The translations under genes were made by a program, and so were the position numbers. From NCBI GenBank assembly GCA_964390805.1, contig CAYMKL010000049.1, forward strand, positions 1 to 43,284: a stretch of DNA of 43,284 nucleotides. Direction: 5' to 3'. The notes beneath the pieces are model-generated. The model saw nothing but the letters and a program-made list of their open reading frames with translations, was not told where the DNA came from and ran no database searches. Positions 7,819-16,103 of the stretch are shown piece by piece. How positions within the stretch are numbered: position 1 is the stretch's first letter; the number at the start of each line of letters is the position of its first letter. The stretch is from CAYMKL01 sp964390805. GTDB lineage: Bacteria > Chloroflexota > Anaerolineae > VGOG01.

Positions 7819-8697
7819 TCAATGGTGAGCAGTGGCCATGCTCATGAAGATCAGTGTCAGTGTGGCGAAGATAAAAGCCTGGATGAAACCGACCAAGATT
7901 TCCAGGCCCACAAACAGCAAGGAGGCAGGGTAGACGATGATAGCAAGGTTCTTGAGAATCTGCAAGAGGAGAGTAGCGATGACGATGAGCAGCACCTCGC
8001 CGGCGAAGATGTTGCCGAAGAGTCGGAAGGACAGAGAGAGCAGCTTAGTCAGCTCATCGAAGATCTCCAGCAACCCGATGAAGGCGTCAATGACGGCCAT
8101 CATAAGCGTTTTGAGCAGCGATTTGATCGAACGTTTGCGCGATCGCAACCCCGCCAAGCCCTTGAAGAAGTCCACGAACCCGTCCACTTTGATGAACCTT
8201 CTAATGTAGCGGAAGAAGCCCTGGATCTTGACGCCATAGATCTGAGTGCCAATCACGGAGAACAAGGCCAGGGCGAGGGTGGTGTTCAGATCGGTGTTGG
8301 CGGAGCGAAGGAAGGGAACGAGCACCTCGTGGCCATGATGGTGCTCCATGAGGCCAACGGTGCCGAAGCCAGGCAGGAGGGCTCCCAACCAGTTAGACAG
8401 CAGGATAAAGAAGAAGATAGTAGCCGCGAACGGAAAGAACAGGCTCGCTTTATCGCCAGCCCGCGCCTTAGCCACGCTCTCATAGAACATCTCCAAAACC
8501 ATCTCGACGACATTCTGAAAGCCCGTGGGCACGAGCTCCGTTTTCCTACTAGCCAAGATCGCGATGACGATGAGGATAAGCATCGTCAGCCAAGTGGCGA
8601 TTATGGAGTTGCTAATGGAGACACCACCGATGGCGAAGACCTTCTCGGCCTCAAGAGCGATTTCAGGCATTTCACTTATGATTTTGATTCCAGGCAT
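7819..8697 (-). CDS. atpB: ATP synthase Fo a subunit
   Basis: This 292-residue membrane protein forms the ion channels next to the c ring. The essential arginine is in LLSLSFRLFGNIFAGEVLL, and the last helices (GLEILVGFIQAFIFATLTLIFM) carry the conserved Gln. A basic loop between helices (FFRYIRRFIKVDGFVDFFKG, then RSRKRS) is longer than in E. coli but similar to other a subunits with an extended cytoplasmic segment. The ATG overlaps the stop of the upstream AtpZ-like gene (TAATG), implying coupled translation. The 48-bp gap before atpE holds no other feature. Confidence 0.96.
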   Translation of the reverse strand: MPGIKIISEMPEIALEAEKVFAIGGVSISNSIIATWLTMLILIVIAILASRKTELVPTGFQNVVEMVLEMFYESVAKARAGDKASLFFPFAATIFFFILLSNWLGALLPGFGTVGLMEHHHGHEVLVPFLRSANTDLNTTLALALFSVIGTQIYGVKIQGFFRYIRRFIKVDGFVDFFKGLAGLRSRKRSIKSLLKTLMMAVIDAFIGLLEIFDELTKLLSLSFRLFGNIFAGEVLLIVIATLLLQILKNLAIIVYPASLLFVGLEILVGFIQAFIFATLTLIFMSMATAHH

Positions 8698-9206
8698 TAC
8701 AAATTCCCCTTTTCGCTACCTTTTGTCAATTGCTCCGTAAGCGAAGAAGACAAACGATAGACACCTACCAGGCCAACCAGCATCCCCAGGGCCGCAAGGA
8801 ACAAGGTGCCCCAGGGGCGAGTCTGCAATCCGCCATCGAGCCACAAGCCCAGAAACAGCCCGATCAGGACTGGACTGACTGCCACTAGCCCCAACCGGGC
8901 GACGAGCGTTAGAGAGCGAAGAATGGCTTCCGTTGGCATCTCCGCCCTCTGTTTGACAGCCACTTGCTCTACGAATGGATAAACCAAACGATAGGCGCCT
9001 GCTATAGCAAGCAAGAGCCCAACAGCTATGAGGATCACGGTAGCCCAGGGGCTACTGTGCAGCTTGCTGTCAATCCACAGGCCCAAGAAAAGGCAGCCTA
9101 GAGCTAGAACGAGCACCATCACCGCCACCTGAGTGGCGAGGGCCAGTGAGTGGAAGACATCTCTCTGTTCCAAAGGCCTACGTTCCCCCCATTCCCAGTT
9201 CAACAA
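8697..9206 (-). CDS. Duplicated AtpZ/AtpI-like ATP synthase assembly protein
   Basis: This protein of about 169 residues consists of two homologous halves. Each has a pair of hydrophobic helices and a GLWxD motif: LGLWIDSKLHSSPWAT in the first half, LGLWLDGGLQTRPWGT in the second, each followed by a second helix and a YRL(V/S) end (AYRLVYP, VYRLSSS). Single-domain relatives (AtpZ, AtpI) sit in this same position upstream of atpB and are linked to c-ring assembly or Mg2+ handling. A fused tandem is unusual. I choose a TTG start at 9206, preceded by TAGGAG, because the longer frame begins inside the promoter -35 box. Its stop overlaps the atpB start. First gene of the operon. Confidence 0.75.
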   Translation of the reverse strand: MLNWEWGERRPLEQRDVFHSLALATQVAVMVLVLALGCLFLGLWIDSKLHSSPWATVILIAVGLLLAIAGAYRLVYPFVEQVAVKQRAEMPTEAILRSLTLVARLGLVAVSPVLIGLFLGLWLDGGLQTRPWGTLFLAALGMLVGLVGVYRLSSSLTEQLTKGSEKGNL

Positions 9207-9228
9207 GCACCCGCTCCTACGCCAACAG

Positions 9229-9257
9229 ATGATACCACAAATCAGAACCCTTGTCAA
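9229..9257 (-). promoter_or_regulatory. Promoter of the atp operon
   Basis: On the minus strand there is a perfect TTGACA, 17 bp, then TATCAT, with TGG just before the -10 (extended -10). It lies directly after the nuoN stop and about 25 bp upstream of the first ribosome binding site, so the atp genes can be transcribed independently of the nuo operon. Confidence 0.85.
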
Positions 9258-9275
9258 ATGACTGTCGCTGTTATC

Positions 9276-10793
9276 TCAGAAGACAAGCATCCTGGCTGCC
9301 CCTTGCGCCAACTCGATGAACGGCTGGGGGTAGACCCCGATGACCAGGGTCATCACGGTTGTCACAGCCAGGGTGACCTTGATGGCCGGCGAGGTGTTAA
9401 TCGCCAGTCCTTCGCCGGTTCCCGGCTCGAAGAACATATAACGCATCACGTTGAGGTAGTAGAAAGCGGCGACCACGCTGTTGATGATGCCCACGATGGC
9501 CAAGGCGTAGAACTGGATCTGGATGGCGGCTCCGAAGACGAAGAGCTTGCCGATAAACCCTCCGGTACCAGGAATGCCCGCCAGGGAGAAGAGGAAGATG
9601 AGCATTGCACCCGCCAGGGCCGGCGAGCTGCGGGCCAGGCCGGCCCAGTCCTCAATCTGATTCGATCCCGTGGCTTGCTCGAAGGCGATGACGACAACGA
9701 AGGCTCCTAAATTGGTGAAAAGGTAGGCCAGTAGGTAGATGAGCACCCCATTGATCCCAGTGAACCGCCCCGCCGACTGCCAGAGGTCCCAGGACACCAG
9801 GCCGATGAGAATGTAGCCAGCTTGGGCGATGGAGGAGTAAGCCAGCATGCGCTTGATGTTCTTTTGCCAGATGGCCACCAGGTTCCCCAGGGTCATGGTC
9901 ACGATGGAGATTCCGGCCAGGAGAGCAACCCAGTCCACCTGGAAATGGGGCAGGGCCGTCAAGAACACTCGCAGCAGGACGGCGAAGCCGGCTGCCTTGG
10001 GCCCCACCGAGAGGAAGGCGGTGACAGGAGTGGGCGCGCCCTCGTAGGCATCCGGCGACCACTGGTGGAAGGGCACAGCCGCGATTTTGAAGCCAAATCC
10101 CGCCAGCAGGAAGATCATGGCCGGAGAGATCAGCCAGCGCAGGGAAACATCGGCTGCTCCTAGCGAAGCGGCGATGGCACTCAAGCTCGTCGTCCCCGTG
10201 ACTCCATAGAGGAGGGACATCCCGTAGAGCATGGCCGCCGAGGACATGGCTCCAAAAAGGAAGTATTTGATGGCTGCCTCGGCGGATTTGCGATCCTCGC
10301 GCAGATAGCCAGTCAGAATATACGAGGTGATGCTCAACAGCTCGATAGCTATGTAGACCATGATCAGGTCCGCCGCGCCCGCCACCAAGGTAATGGCCAG
10401 AGCGGAGAAGAGGAGCAGACTGTAGAACTCACCTCGGTAGGGTGTACGTTCTCTCAGATAGTCCACGGAGAAGAGGAGCACCAGCCCCACGGCCAGGATG
10501 GCGATCACTCGGAAAAAGAGGGTGAAGGGGTCAACGGCGAAGATGGCTGAAGCCAGAGACCCACCGAAAGGGAGCGACGCCTCAGCACCCCAAAGGTAGA
10601 CAGTAGCCACCAATGCACCGCCCAGCCCGGCCAGAGCCACGTAGGGCAGCCATTCTCCCCCCCTTTCCTCCCCCCCAGTCTTGGGGGGGAAAGAGGGGGG
10701 GCGCCAGACCAGGTCCAGGCCCAGGATAACCAGCCCAGCGGCGGCGAGGACGAGTTCAGGTAAGAGCAAAGTCAAGATCTGCGCTAAAGTCAA
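9276..10793 (-). CDS. nuoN: NADH-quinone oxidoreductase subunit N
   Basis: This 505-residue antiporter-like subunit has about 14 membrane helices. The family core is clear: EFYSLLLFSALAITLVAGA, the glutamate in AIELLSITSYILTGY, the broken-helix region FKIAAVPFHQWSPDAYEGAP and the lysine helix KRMLAYSSIAQAGYILIGL. It is one of three proton-pumping modules of the complex I membrane arm. It starts at TTG (10793), preceded by AGGGAGG. Between helices 1 and 2 (residues 31-47) there is an odd insert, RPPSFPPKTGGEERGGEW, encoded by a G/C palindrome. It is the last gene of the nuo operon. A 103-bp repeat spacer separates it from nuoM. Confidence 0.96.
   Translation of the reverse strand: MTLAQILTLLLPELVLAAAGLVILGLDLVWRPPSFPPKTGGEERGGEWLPYVALAGLGGALVATVYLWGAEASLPFGGSLASAIFAVDPFTLFFRVIAILAVGLVLLFSVDYLRERTPYRGEFYSLLLFSALAITLVAGAADLIMVYIAIELLSITSYILTGYLREDRKSAEAAIKYFLFGAMSSAAMLYGMSLLYGVTGTTSLSAIAASLGAADVSLRWLISPAMIFLLAGFGFKIAAVPFHQWSPDAYEGAPTPVTAFLSVGPKAAGFAVLLRVFLTALPHFQVDWVALLAGISIVTMTLGNLVAIWQKNIKRMLAYSSIAQAGYILIGLVSWDLWQSAGRFTGINGVLIYLLAYLFTNLGAFVVVIAFEQATGSNQIEDWAGLARSSPALAGAMLIFLFSLAGIPGTGGFIGKLFVFGAAIQIQFYALAIVGIINSVVAAFYYLNVMRYMFFEPGTGEGLAINTSPAIKVTLAVTTVMTLVIGVYPQPFIELAQGAARMLVF
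10655..10702. repeat. In-frame palindrome inside nuoN
   Basis: A stretch of C and G runs with mirrored arms (CCCCCCTTTCCTCCCCCC, then GGGGGGGAAAGAGGGGGG with AGTCTT at the centre) encodes PPSFPPKTGGEERGG in the loop after the first helix of NuoN. It can form a long stem and is absent from the usual family sequence. Confidence 0.65.
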
Positions 10794-10807
10794 AACGGAG
10801 CCTCCCT

Positions 10808-10898
10808 GAATGGTCAGATGGTCAAGTGGTCAAGTGGTCCTTGGTCAGATGGTCAGGTGTCTCTTTCGACCATTCGACCATCCGACCACCTGACCATT
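10808..10898. repeat. Inverted, 8-bp-periodic repeat between nuoM and nuoN
   Basis: The left arm (10808-10857) repeats units like TGGTCAAG and TGGTCAGA. The right arm (10867-10898) carries the complement (CGACCATTCGACCATC, then CGACCACCTGACCATT). The arms can pair over about 32 bp with few mismatches, so the nuo mRNA would carry a large hairpin between the nuoM stop and nuoN. Confidence 0.75.
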
Positions 10899-12420
10899 AC
10901 AGCCTGCCAAGAAGAGCCACTGTGGCACTGTTGATCAGGTTCAGAATGGGCGTGGGATAGACGCCGAAGCCCACCATGAACAGCAACAGCGGCCACATGG
11001 TCACCTTCTCGAAGGTATCCATGTCCGTCAGCTTGCCCCACTTCTCCTCGTCAAAGGAGCCCAGGAACATGTACTGGATGATCTTCCACAGGATGTAGCC
11101 CGCCGTGACCACGATGCCCAAAGCGCCGATGGCCGCGTAGACTGGGATGATGTGGAAGGAGCCACGGAAGACGAAGAACTCGGCCCAGAAGCCGGCCAGC
11201 CCCGGCAACCCCAGGGAGGCGAAGCCGGTGGCAGCCATGACGCCATAGTAATAGGGAAGCTTTGCTGCCAGGCCACCGAAAGCCTTGAGGTCGCGGGTGT
11301 GGGCCCGATCATAGATCACGCCCACCAGGAAGAACAGCCCACCTGTGATGATGCCGTGGTTGAACATCTGCATCACGGCCCCGTTCAGGGCCATAGCCGC
11401 GCTGGTGGTGATCCCCTCCGAAGACATGCCCACACTGGACGCAGCCGCTACGATCCCCAGCATCACGTACCCCATGTGACTGACCGAGGAGTAGGCGATG
11501 AGCCGTTTGAGGTCCCACTGGGCCATGCAGACCAGGGCTCCGTAGACGATGCTGAAGAGGGCCAGGACGCCGATGAATGGAGCGTAGTAGTGAAAAGCTT
11601 CGGGGAAGATCGGCAATAGGATGCGCACCATGCCATAGGCCCCTAGCTTCAGCAGGACGCCCGCCAGGATGACGCTACCGCAGACGGGTGCCTCGGTGTG
11701 GGCATCGGGGAGCCAGGTGTGGAAGGGGAAGCTAGGCACTTTGATGGCGAAGCCCAGGAAGATGCCCCAGAAAGCCAGACTGACCACCCAAAAGTTGGCG
11801 AAGAAGGGGACGATGTGGCGGAACTTCTCCGCTGCCTCCAGGATGCTGAAGCTGCCCACGTTGAAGTACACGAAGAGGATGGCCAGCAGCATGGCCACGC
11901 TGCCCACCAGGGTGTAGAGAAAGAACTTGATGGCCGCGTATATCCGTCGCTCCCCGCCCCAGATGCCAATGAGGAAGAACATCGGCACCAGCCCAATCTC
12001 CCAGAAGACGTAGAACAAGATGAAATCCAGGGACGTGAAGACCCCGAACATCCCCATCTGCAGAAGCAGGAAGAAGAAGTAGTACTCCTTGACCTGCTTC
12101 TTGATGGTGTAGGCGGAGTAGAAGTAGGAAAGGGTGCTGAGGAGCGCCGTCAGGAAGATCAACGGCACGCTGATGCCATCCACCCCCAGGTGGAAACGGA
12201 TGCCAACGGCTGGTATCCATTCGGCGATCTGTTCAAACTGGAAGCCCCCTACAGCCTGATCATAGCTGAACCAGAGGATAATGGCCAGGATCAGGGGGAC
12301 GAAGCTGATGACGATGGACAGCCTCCTGATGACGTCCTCCCTATCCCTGGGGATGAGCAGGACCAGGATCGCTCCCAGCAGGGGGGTAAAGGTTATCACG
12401 GTCAGAATGGGAAAGCTCAT
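10897..12420 (-). CDS. nuoM: NADH-quinone oxidoreductase subunit M
   Basis: This 507-residue antiporter-like membrane subunit shows the key glutamate region (FWEIGLVPMFFLIGIWGGERR), the lysine/Pro helix (FAIKVPSFPFHTWLPDAHTEAP) and the segment LKRLIAYSSVSHMGYVMLGI. The Glu and Lys residues needed for the charge relay are all present. ATG follows AAGGAGG. It sits between nuoL (18-bp gap upstream) and a repeat-filled spacer before nuoN. Length and motif spacing are standard. Confidence 0.97.
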   Translation of the reverse strand: MSFPILTVITFTPLLGAILVLLIPRDREDVIRRLSIVISFVPLILAIILWFSYDQAVGGFQFEQIAEWIPAVGIRFHLGVDGISVPLIFLTALLSTLSYFYSAYTIKKQVKEYYFFFLLLQMGMFGVFTSLDFILFYVFWEIGLVPMFFLIGIWGGERRIYAAIKFFLYTLVGSVAMLLAILFVYFNVGSFSILEAAEKFRHIVPFFANFWVVSLAFWGIFLGFAIKVPSFPFHTWLPDAHTEAPVCGSVILAGVLLKLGAYGMVRILLPIFPEAFHYYAPFIGVLALFSIVYGALVCMAQWDLKRLIAYSSVSHMGYVMLGIVAAASSVGMSSEGITTSAAMALNGAVMQMFNHGIITGGLFFLVGVIYDRAHTRDLKAFGGLAAKLPYYYGVMAATGFASLGLPGLAGFWAEFFVFRGSFHIIPVYAAIGALGIVVTAGYILWKIIQYMFLGSFDEEKWGKLTDMDTFEKVTMWPLLLFMVGFGVYPTPILNLINSATVALLGRL

Positions 12421-12438
12421 GGATGCCTCCTTGGAGTT

Positions 12439-14706
12439 TTATCGGATCAAATATACTGCTAGCAACATCAGCACACTGACGAAAGCGACCAGAAGGTAGT
12501 TCTGCGCCCGACCCGTCTGGACCTGCCGCAGCCCCCGTCCGGCCCACGCCGTCACCCGACCCAACGAATCAACGAAGCCGTCAATGATCGGCAGGTCTAT
12601 GAGGCGGAAGAAGGCCGTAGCCAGGGCTGCACCAGCCCGCCCTACCAGGTTAACCGCGCCATCAATGATCGGGATGTCAATGAAGCGGAAGAGAGCGGAA
12701 GATAAGGCCGCCCCTACCCTGCCGGCCAGGTTCACTGCTCCATCAATGATCGGGACGTCAACGAAGCGGAAGAGGGCGGAGGCCAGGGCCGCGCTCGCCC
12801 GGCCCACCCTGTTGATGATGGGGTCAATGACCCAGCGATTGTCAAAGTAGAAGAATGTTCTGGACAGCCACAGAGTAAAGCGAATGATCGTAGCCTGGTA
12901 CAGCTCATCGAAGTAGTACTTGTTCTTGAGCACGGTGTGCACCGGGCCCAGCACCTTGACCAACGGGTCCGGCTGGCCCGCCGCCAGCGGCACACGCCCA
13001 TAGACAACCCAGCCCAGGAACAGCCCACCGATGGCCAGGAGGCTGGACAAGCCCATCACCGTCCAGTTCAGCGGGGTGGATGGGAACTCGTGTCCGATGA
13101 AATGGTGGAACCAGTTATGGCCAAGCAGAGGCCCCAACACAGGGAACTCCTCGGGCACGCCCATGAAGCCCAGGAAAAGGGCGAAGAAGGCCAGGGCGAT
13201 GAGGGGATAGGTCATGGAGCCAGGGGTCTCGTGGGCATGCTCGGCCCCGTGGCCTCGCGGCTTGCCCAGGAAGGTGAGGCAGATCTGCCGCCCTGTGTAG
13301 AAGGCGGTCAGGAAAGCGGCGATGGTCAGCAGCAGCCAGACGAAGAAGGGCCAGGAGACCACCCCCTGGTGCAGAAACTCGTGCCAGGCGTGGGCCAGAA
13401 TCTCGTCCTTGCTCCAGAAACCGGCGGTGATGAGGGGGAAACCAGACAGAGCAAACCCACCGGCCACGAAGGTCCAGAACGTCCTGGGCATCTTGTTCTT
13501 GAGGCCGCCCATTTCCATCATGTCCTGCTCGTGGTGGCATCCGATGATCACCGAGCCGGAGCCCAAAAAGAGCAGGGCCTTAAAGAAGGCATGGGTGATC
13601 AGGTGAAATGCGCCGGCCACGTAGGCCCCAACGCCCAGCGCGGCGATCATGTAGCCCAGTTGGCTGATAGTGGAGAAAGCCAGCACCCCCTTGATGTCGT
13701 TCTGGGCCACGGCAACGGTAGAGGAAAAGAGCGCGGTGAACGCGCCGATGAAGGCGATGACGCCCATGGTCGGGTTGTGATGCTCTACTTCGACCACCAC
13801 GTGGAGCAGGGGGAAAATGCGGGCCACCAAATACACGCCAGCCGACACCATCGTTGCGGCATGGATCAACGCTGAGACAGGAGTGGGGCCTTCCATGGCG
13901 TCGGGCAGCCAGACGTGGAGGGGGAACTGCGCTGACTTGCCCACTGTCCCGCCGAAGATGAGCAGCGCGATCACCGAAGCCACTGACCAGGTGCCCAGCA
14001 AGGGCAAAGCAACGGTGTGCTCAGCCAAAGTGTGCAGCACCCCTTGGCTGAAGACCACCTCGTAGCTGAGCGAACCGGTCTGGCTGTAGAGGTAGAGAAT
14101 GCCCAACAGGAAGAAGAGGTCGCCGATCTTGGTGACTATGAAAGCCTTGAGGCCTGCCTCCCGGGGAGTGATCTTCTTGGGGTCGGGATAGTTCTTCGCG
14201 AACCAGAAGCCAATGAGAAGATAGGAGCACAGCCCCATGATCTCCCAGGAGATGAAGAGGGTAAGCAGGTTCTCGGATACCACCAGCCCCAGCATCCCTG
14301 CGGCGAAGAGGGAGATGTAGCCAAAGAATCGGGAATAATTGGGATCCACCTCATCGGTGCCGTACCCCATGTATCCCACCGAGTAGATGAAGATCATCAG
14401 ACACACGAAAGGCACCATGAAGAGAGTGACTGCCGACAGGGGGTCAATCCAGGTGCCGATGTGGAACCAAGTGGTGCCGGTGGGAAACCAATTGGTGTAA
14501 AAATGAATGGGGTGTTCATTCAAATGGGGAGTAAGAAAGGCGCTGAACGCCACACCCCAGCCTAGGACCCAGGATAGGGCCATGGCCCCGATGGCGATAC
14601 TGTGACTCAGCTTACGGTTCTTCCCCGTGAAGAGGATGATAATGCCAAAGGCCAGCGCGGGAAGCAGGGGAATCAGCCAGGTTAGATTGAAGAAGAACTC
14701 TCGCAT
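12439..14706 (-). CDS. nuoL: NADH-quinone oxidoreductase subunit L with tandem C-terminal repeats
   Basis: This 755-residue distal antiporter-like subunit is longer than the roughly 610-680 usual for the family. The core is intact: FISWEIMGLCSYLLIGFW, the helix GKSAQFPLHVWLPDAMEGPT and the segment NDIKGVLAFSTISQLGYM. The extra length comes from four tandem 27-residue units at residues 622-729 with the consensus (V/I)DxPIIDGAVNLxGRxGAAL. They lie just before the final QTGRAQNYLL membrane helix, in the region of the lateral amphipathic helix that runs along the membrane arm. Most homologues have one such unit. ATG follows GTGAGGT. It lies within the operon nuoK-nuoL-nuoM. Confidence 0.97.
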   Translation of the reverse strand: MREFFFNLTWLIPLLPALAFGIIILFTGKNRKLSHSIAIGAMALSWVLGWGVAFSAFLTPHLNEHPIHFYTNWFPTGTTWFHIGTWIDPLSAVTLFMVPFVCLMIFIYSVGYMGYGTDEVDPNYSRFFGYISLFAAGMLGLVVSENLLTLFISWEIMGLCSYLLIGFWFAKNYPDPKKITPREAGLKAFIVTKIGDLFFLLGILYLYSQTGSLSYEVVFSQGVLHTLAEHTVALPLLGTWSVASVIALLIFGGTVGKSAQFPLHVWLPDAMEGPTPVSALIHAATMVSAGVYLVARIFPLLHVVVEVEHHNPTMGVIAFIGAFTALFSSTVAVAQNDIKGVLAFSTISQLGYMIAALGVGAYVAGAFHLITHAFFKALLFLGSGSVIIGCHHEQDMMEMGGLKNKMPRTFWTFVAGGFALSGFPLITAGFWSKDEILAHAWHEFLHQGVVSWPFFVWLLLTIAAFLTAFYTGRQICLTFLGKPRGHGAEHAHETPGSMTYPLIALAFFALFLGFMGVPEEFPVLGPLLGHNWFHHFIGHEFPSTPLNWTVMGLSSLLAIGGLFLGWVVYGRVPLAAGQPDPLVKVLGPVHTVLKNKYYFDELYQATIIRFTLWLSRTFFYFDNRWVIDPIINRVGRASAALASALFRFVDVPIIDGAVNLAGRVGAALSSALFRFIDIPIIDGAVNLVGRAGAALATAFFRLIDLPIIDGFVDSLGRVTAWAGRGLRQVQTGRAQNYLLVAFVSVLMLLAVYLIR
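12520..12843. repeat. 81-bp tandem repeats in nuoL (four units)
   Basis: The motif TCAATGATCG recurs at 12581, 12662 and 12743, exactly 81 bp apart, and the protein units of 27 residues correspond at 12520-12600, 12601-12681, 12682-12762 and a more diverged 12763-12843. The middle two are closest in DNA sequence, which suggests recent duplication. Confidence 0.9.
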
Positions 14707-14715
14707 GGATTACCT

Positions 14716-14753
14716 CACAGCTAGAGATTGGAGATTAGATATTGGATATTGGG
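14716..14753. repeat. Short-period spacer between nuoK and nuoL
   Basis: This A/T/G spacer has self-similar units (GAGATTGGAGATTAGATATT, then GGATATTGGG). It has no coding function and is one of several distinct short-period spacers in this window. Confidence 0.5.
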
Positions 14754-15062
14754 CTACCATTTCATCAGGTCAATATCTTCTACGATGATGGTGTCGCGGC
14801 TGCGATAGATGGCGATGATCAGGGCCAGGCCCACGGCAGCTTCAGCGGCGGCCACAGTGAGGACGAAGATGGCGAAGACCTTGCCAACGACTGCCTGGGG
14901 GGCAATGTAGCGCCAGAAGGCCACCAGGTTGATGTTGACGGCGTTCAGCATCAGTTCAATGCCCATCAGGATGCCGATGGCATTGCGCCGGGACAGGACT
15001 CCGTATAGGCCAATGCAGAACAAAGCGGCAGCGACGATCAAGTACCAACTCAGCGGTATCAT
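14754..15062 (-). CDS. nuoK: NADH-quinone oxidoreductase subunit K
   Basis: This 102-residue subunit has three membrane helices. The conserved glutamates of the membrane relay are visible in GIELMLNAVNINLVAF and AAAEAAVGLALIIAIYR. The length is exactly that of NuoK. Its ATG lies immediately after the nuoJ stop (TAGATG), so translation is probably coupled. It works with NuoH, A and J in the proton path that links the quinone site to the antiporter subunits. Confidence 0.97.
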   Translation of the reverse strand: MIPLSWYLIVAAALFCIGLYGVLSRRNAIGILMGIELMLNAVNINLVAFWRYIAPQAVVGKVFAIFVLTVAAAEAAVGLALIIAIYRSRDTIIVEDIDLMKW

Positions 15063-15551
15063 CTACCCTCTCTCCCTGGCGATAATGATCGAACCCACCA
15101 ACGCCACCAGCAACAGCACCGAAGCTACCTCGAAAGGCAGAGCATAGGTGTTCATCAGCTCCTGGCCCAGGATGCTTATGCTCTCGGCGGAAACGTCACC
15201 CCCAGCTACGGGCCAATCCACTCTAAGCAAGACGAAGCCCAGCGCGGCGAACAGTAGCAAGGCCACCAGGCCTGAGATGCCCCACTGAGCGTTGCGCTGC
15301 ACCAGCTCCCTGGACATCAAGCGGCGAGTGAGCATGATGGCAAAGATGATCAATATAGAGATGGCCCCCACATAGACCATGATCTGCACCGCAGCCAGAA
15401 AACCAGCTTCCAGCAAGACGTACAGCCCTGCCACACCCACGAACGAGAGGATCAGGAAAAGCGCGCTGTGGAACAAGTTCTTGCTCGTCACGACGGCCAG
15501 GGCCGCTCCTAAAGTTATGATACTGAGGACGATGAAGACGAATTGCAGCAT
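15063..15551 (-). CDS. nuoJ: NADH-quinone oxidoreductase subunit J
   Basis: This 162-residue membrane subunit has five helices. The conserved helix with the pi-bulge region is FLAAVQIMVYVGAISILIIF. The ATG at 15551 begins MLQFVFIVLSIITLGAAL and lies 2 bp from the nuoI stop; the longer open frame upstream overlaps nuoI and is not used. The C-terminus (LVALVGSIIIARERG) is typical. It functions with NuoK in the E-channel segment of complex I. Confidence 0.95.
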   Translation of the reverse strand: MLQFVFIVLSIITLGAALAVVTSKNLFHSALFLILSFVGVAGLYVLLEAGFLAAVQIMVYVGAISILIIFAIMLTRRLMSRELVQRNAQWGISGLVALLLFAALGFVLLRVDWPVAGGDVSAESISILGQELMNTYALPFEVASVLLLVALVGSIIIARERG

Positions 15552-15553
15552 GA

Positions 15554-16051
15554 CTATTCCCAGTCCTTCCCCGCTTCGTGGACGCCGTACTTGTCCCCGA
15601 TGGCCAACATCTTGTCCAAATCCCACACCAGATCCGGCGAATAGCTGGCCAGTTCGTATTCGTGGCTCATCTCGATGGCGCTGAAGTTGCAGGCCTCTAC
15701 ACAGAGGCGACAGAAAAGGCAACGCGATAGCTTATAACTGAAGGCGGTCACCTTTCGCGCCCGGCCTTTGCCCTCCCCTTCCACCGCGAGGACGTCGTTG
15801 GGACAGGCCCGCACACACAAGCCGCAGGCCGTGCAGTTCGGCTCGCCCGTTTCGGCATCGCGCAGTTGCATCAGCGCGCCGCGGAAGCGGGGGAACATGG
15901 GCAGCTTCTCCTCAGGGTACTGCACCGTGAAGAGCCCCTCCAACGTGGGATCGGGCCGGGTTCCTTCTCGAAGCCCTGTGTGTCCCAGGTAGCTCTGGAC
16001 GAAATGCTTACTCGCAACCCAAAGACCTTTTACTACGCCTAGACCGAACAT
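15554..16051 (-). CDS. nuoI: NADH-quinone oxidoreductase subunit I (2x[4Fe-4S] ferredoxin)
   Basis: This 165-residue peripheral subunit passes electrons to cluster N2. Two cluster motifs are visible: CTACGLCVRACPND and CLFCRLCVEACNFSAIEM. The short N-terminal amphipathic helix (FGLGVVKGLWVASKHFV) anchors it to the membrane arm. Two starts compete, GTG at 16057 and ATG at 16051; I prefer the ATG because AAGAGG lies 5 bp upstream while the GTG overlaps that site. There is no nuoE, nuoF or nuoG in the operon, so the electron donor to this subunit is not NADH via the usual module, or is encoded elsewhere. Confidence 0.96.
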   Translation of the reverse strand: MFGLGVVKGLWVASKHFVQSYLGHTGLREGTRPDPTLEGLFTVQYPEEKLPMFPRFRGALMQLRDAETGEPNCTACGLCVRACPNDVLAVEGEGKGRARKVTAFSYKLSRCLFCRLCVEACNFSAIEMSHEYELASYSPDLVWDLDKMLAIGDKYGVHEAGKDWE

Positions 16052-16070
16052 GAACACCTCTTACGAATCA

Positions 16071-16102
16071 GCAAATCAACAAATCTGCAAATCAACAAAT
16101 CT
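16071..16102. repeat. 16-bp tandem duplication between nuoH and nuoI
   Basis: GCAAATCAACAAATCT occurs twice in perfect tandem (16071-16086 and 16087-16102) in the 52-bp spacer before the nuoI ribosome binding site. It is A/T-rich compared with its neighbours and has no coding role. Confidence 0.8.
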
Positions 16103-16103
16103 G

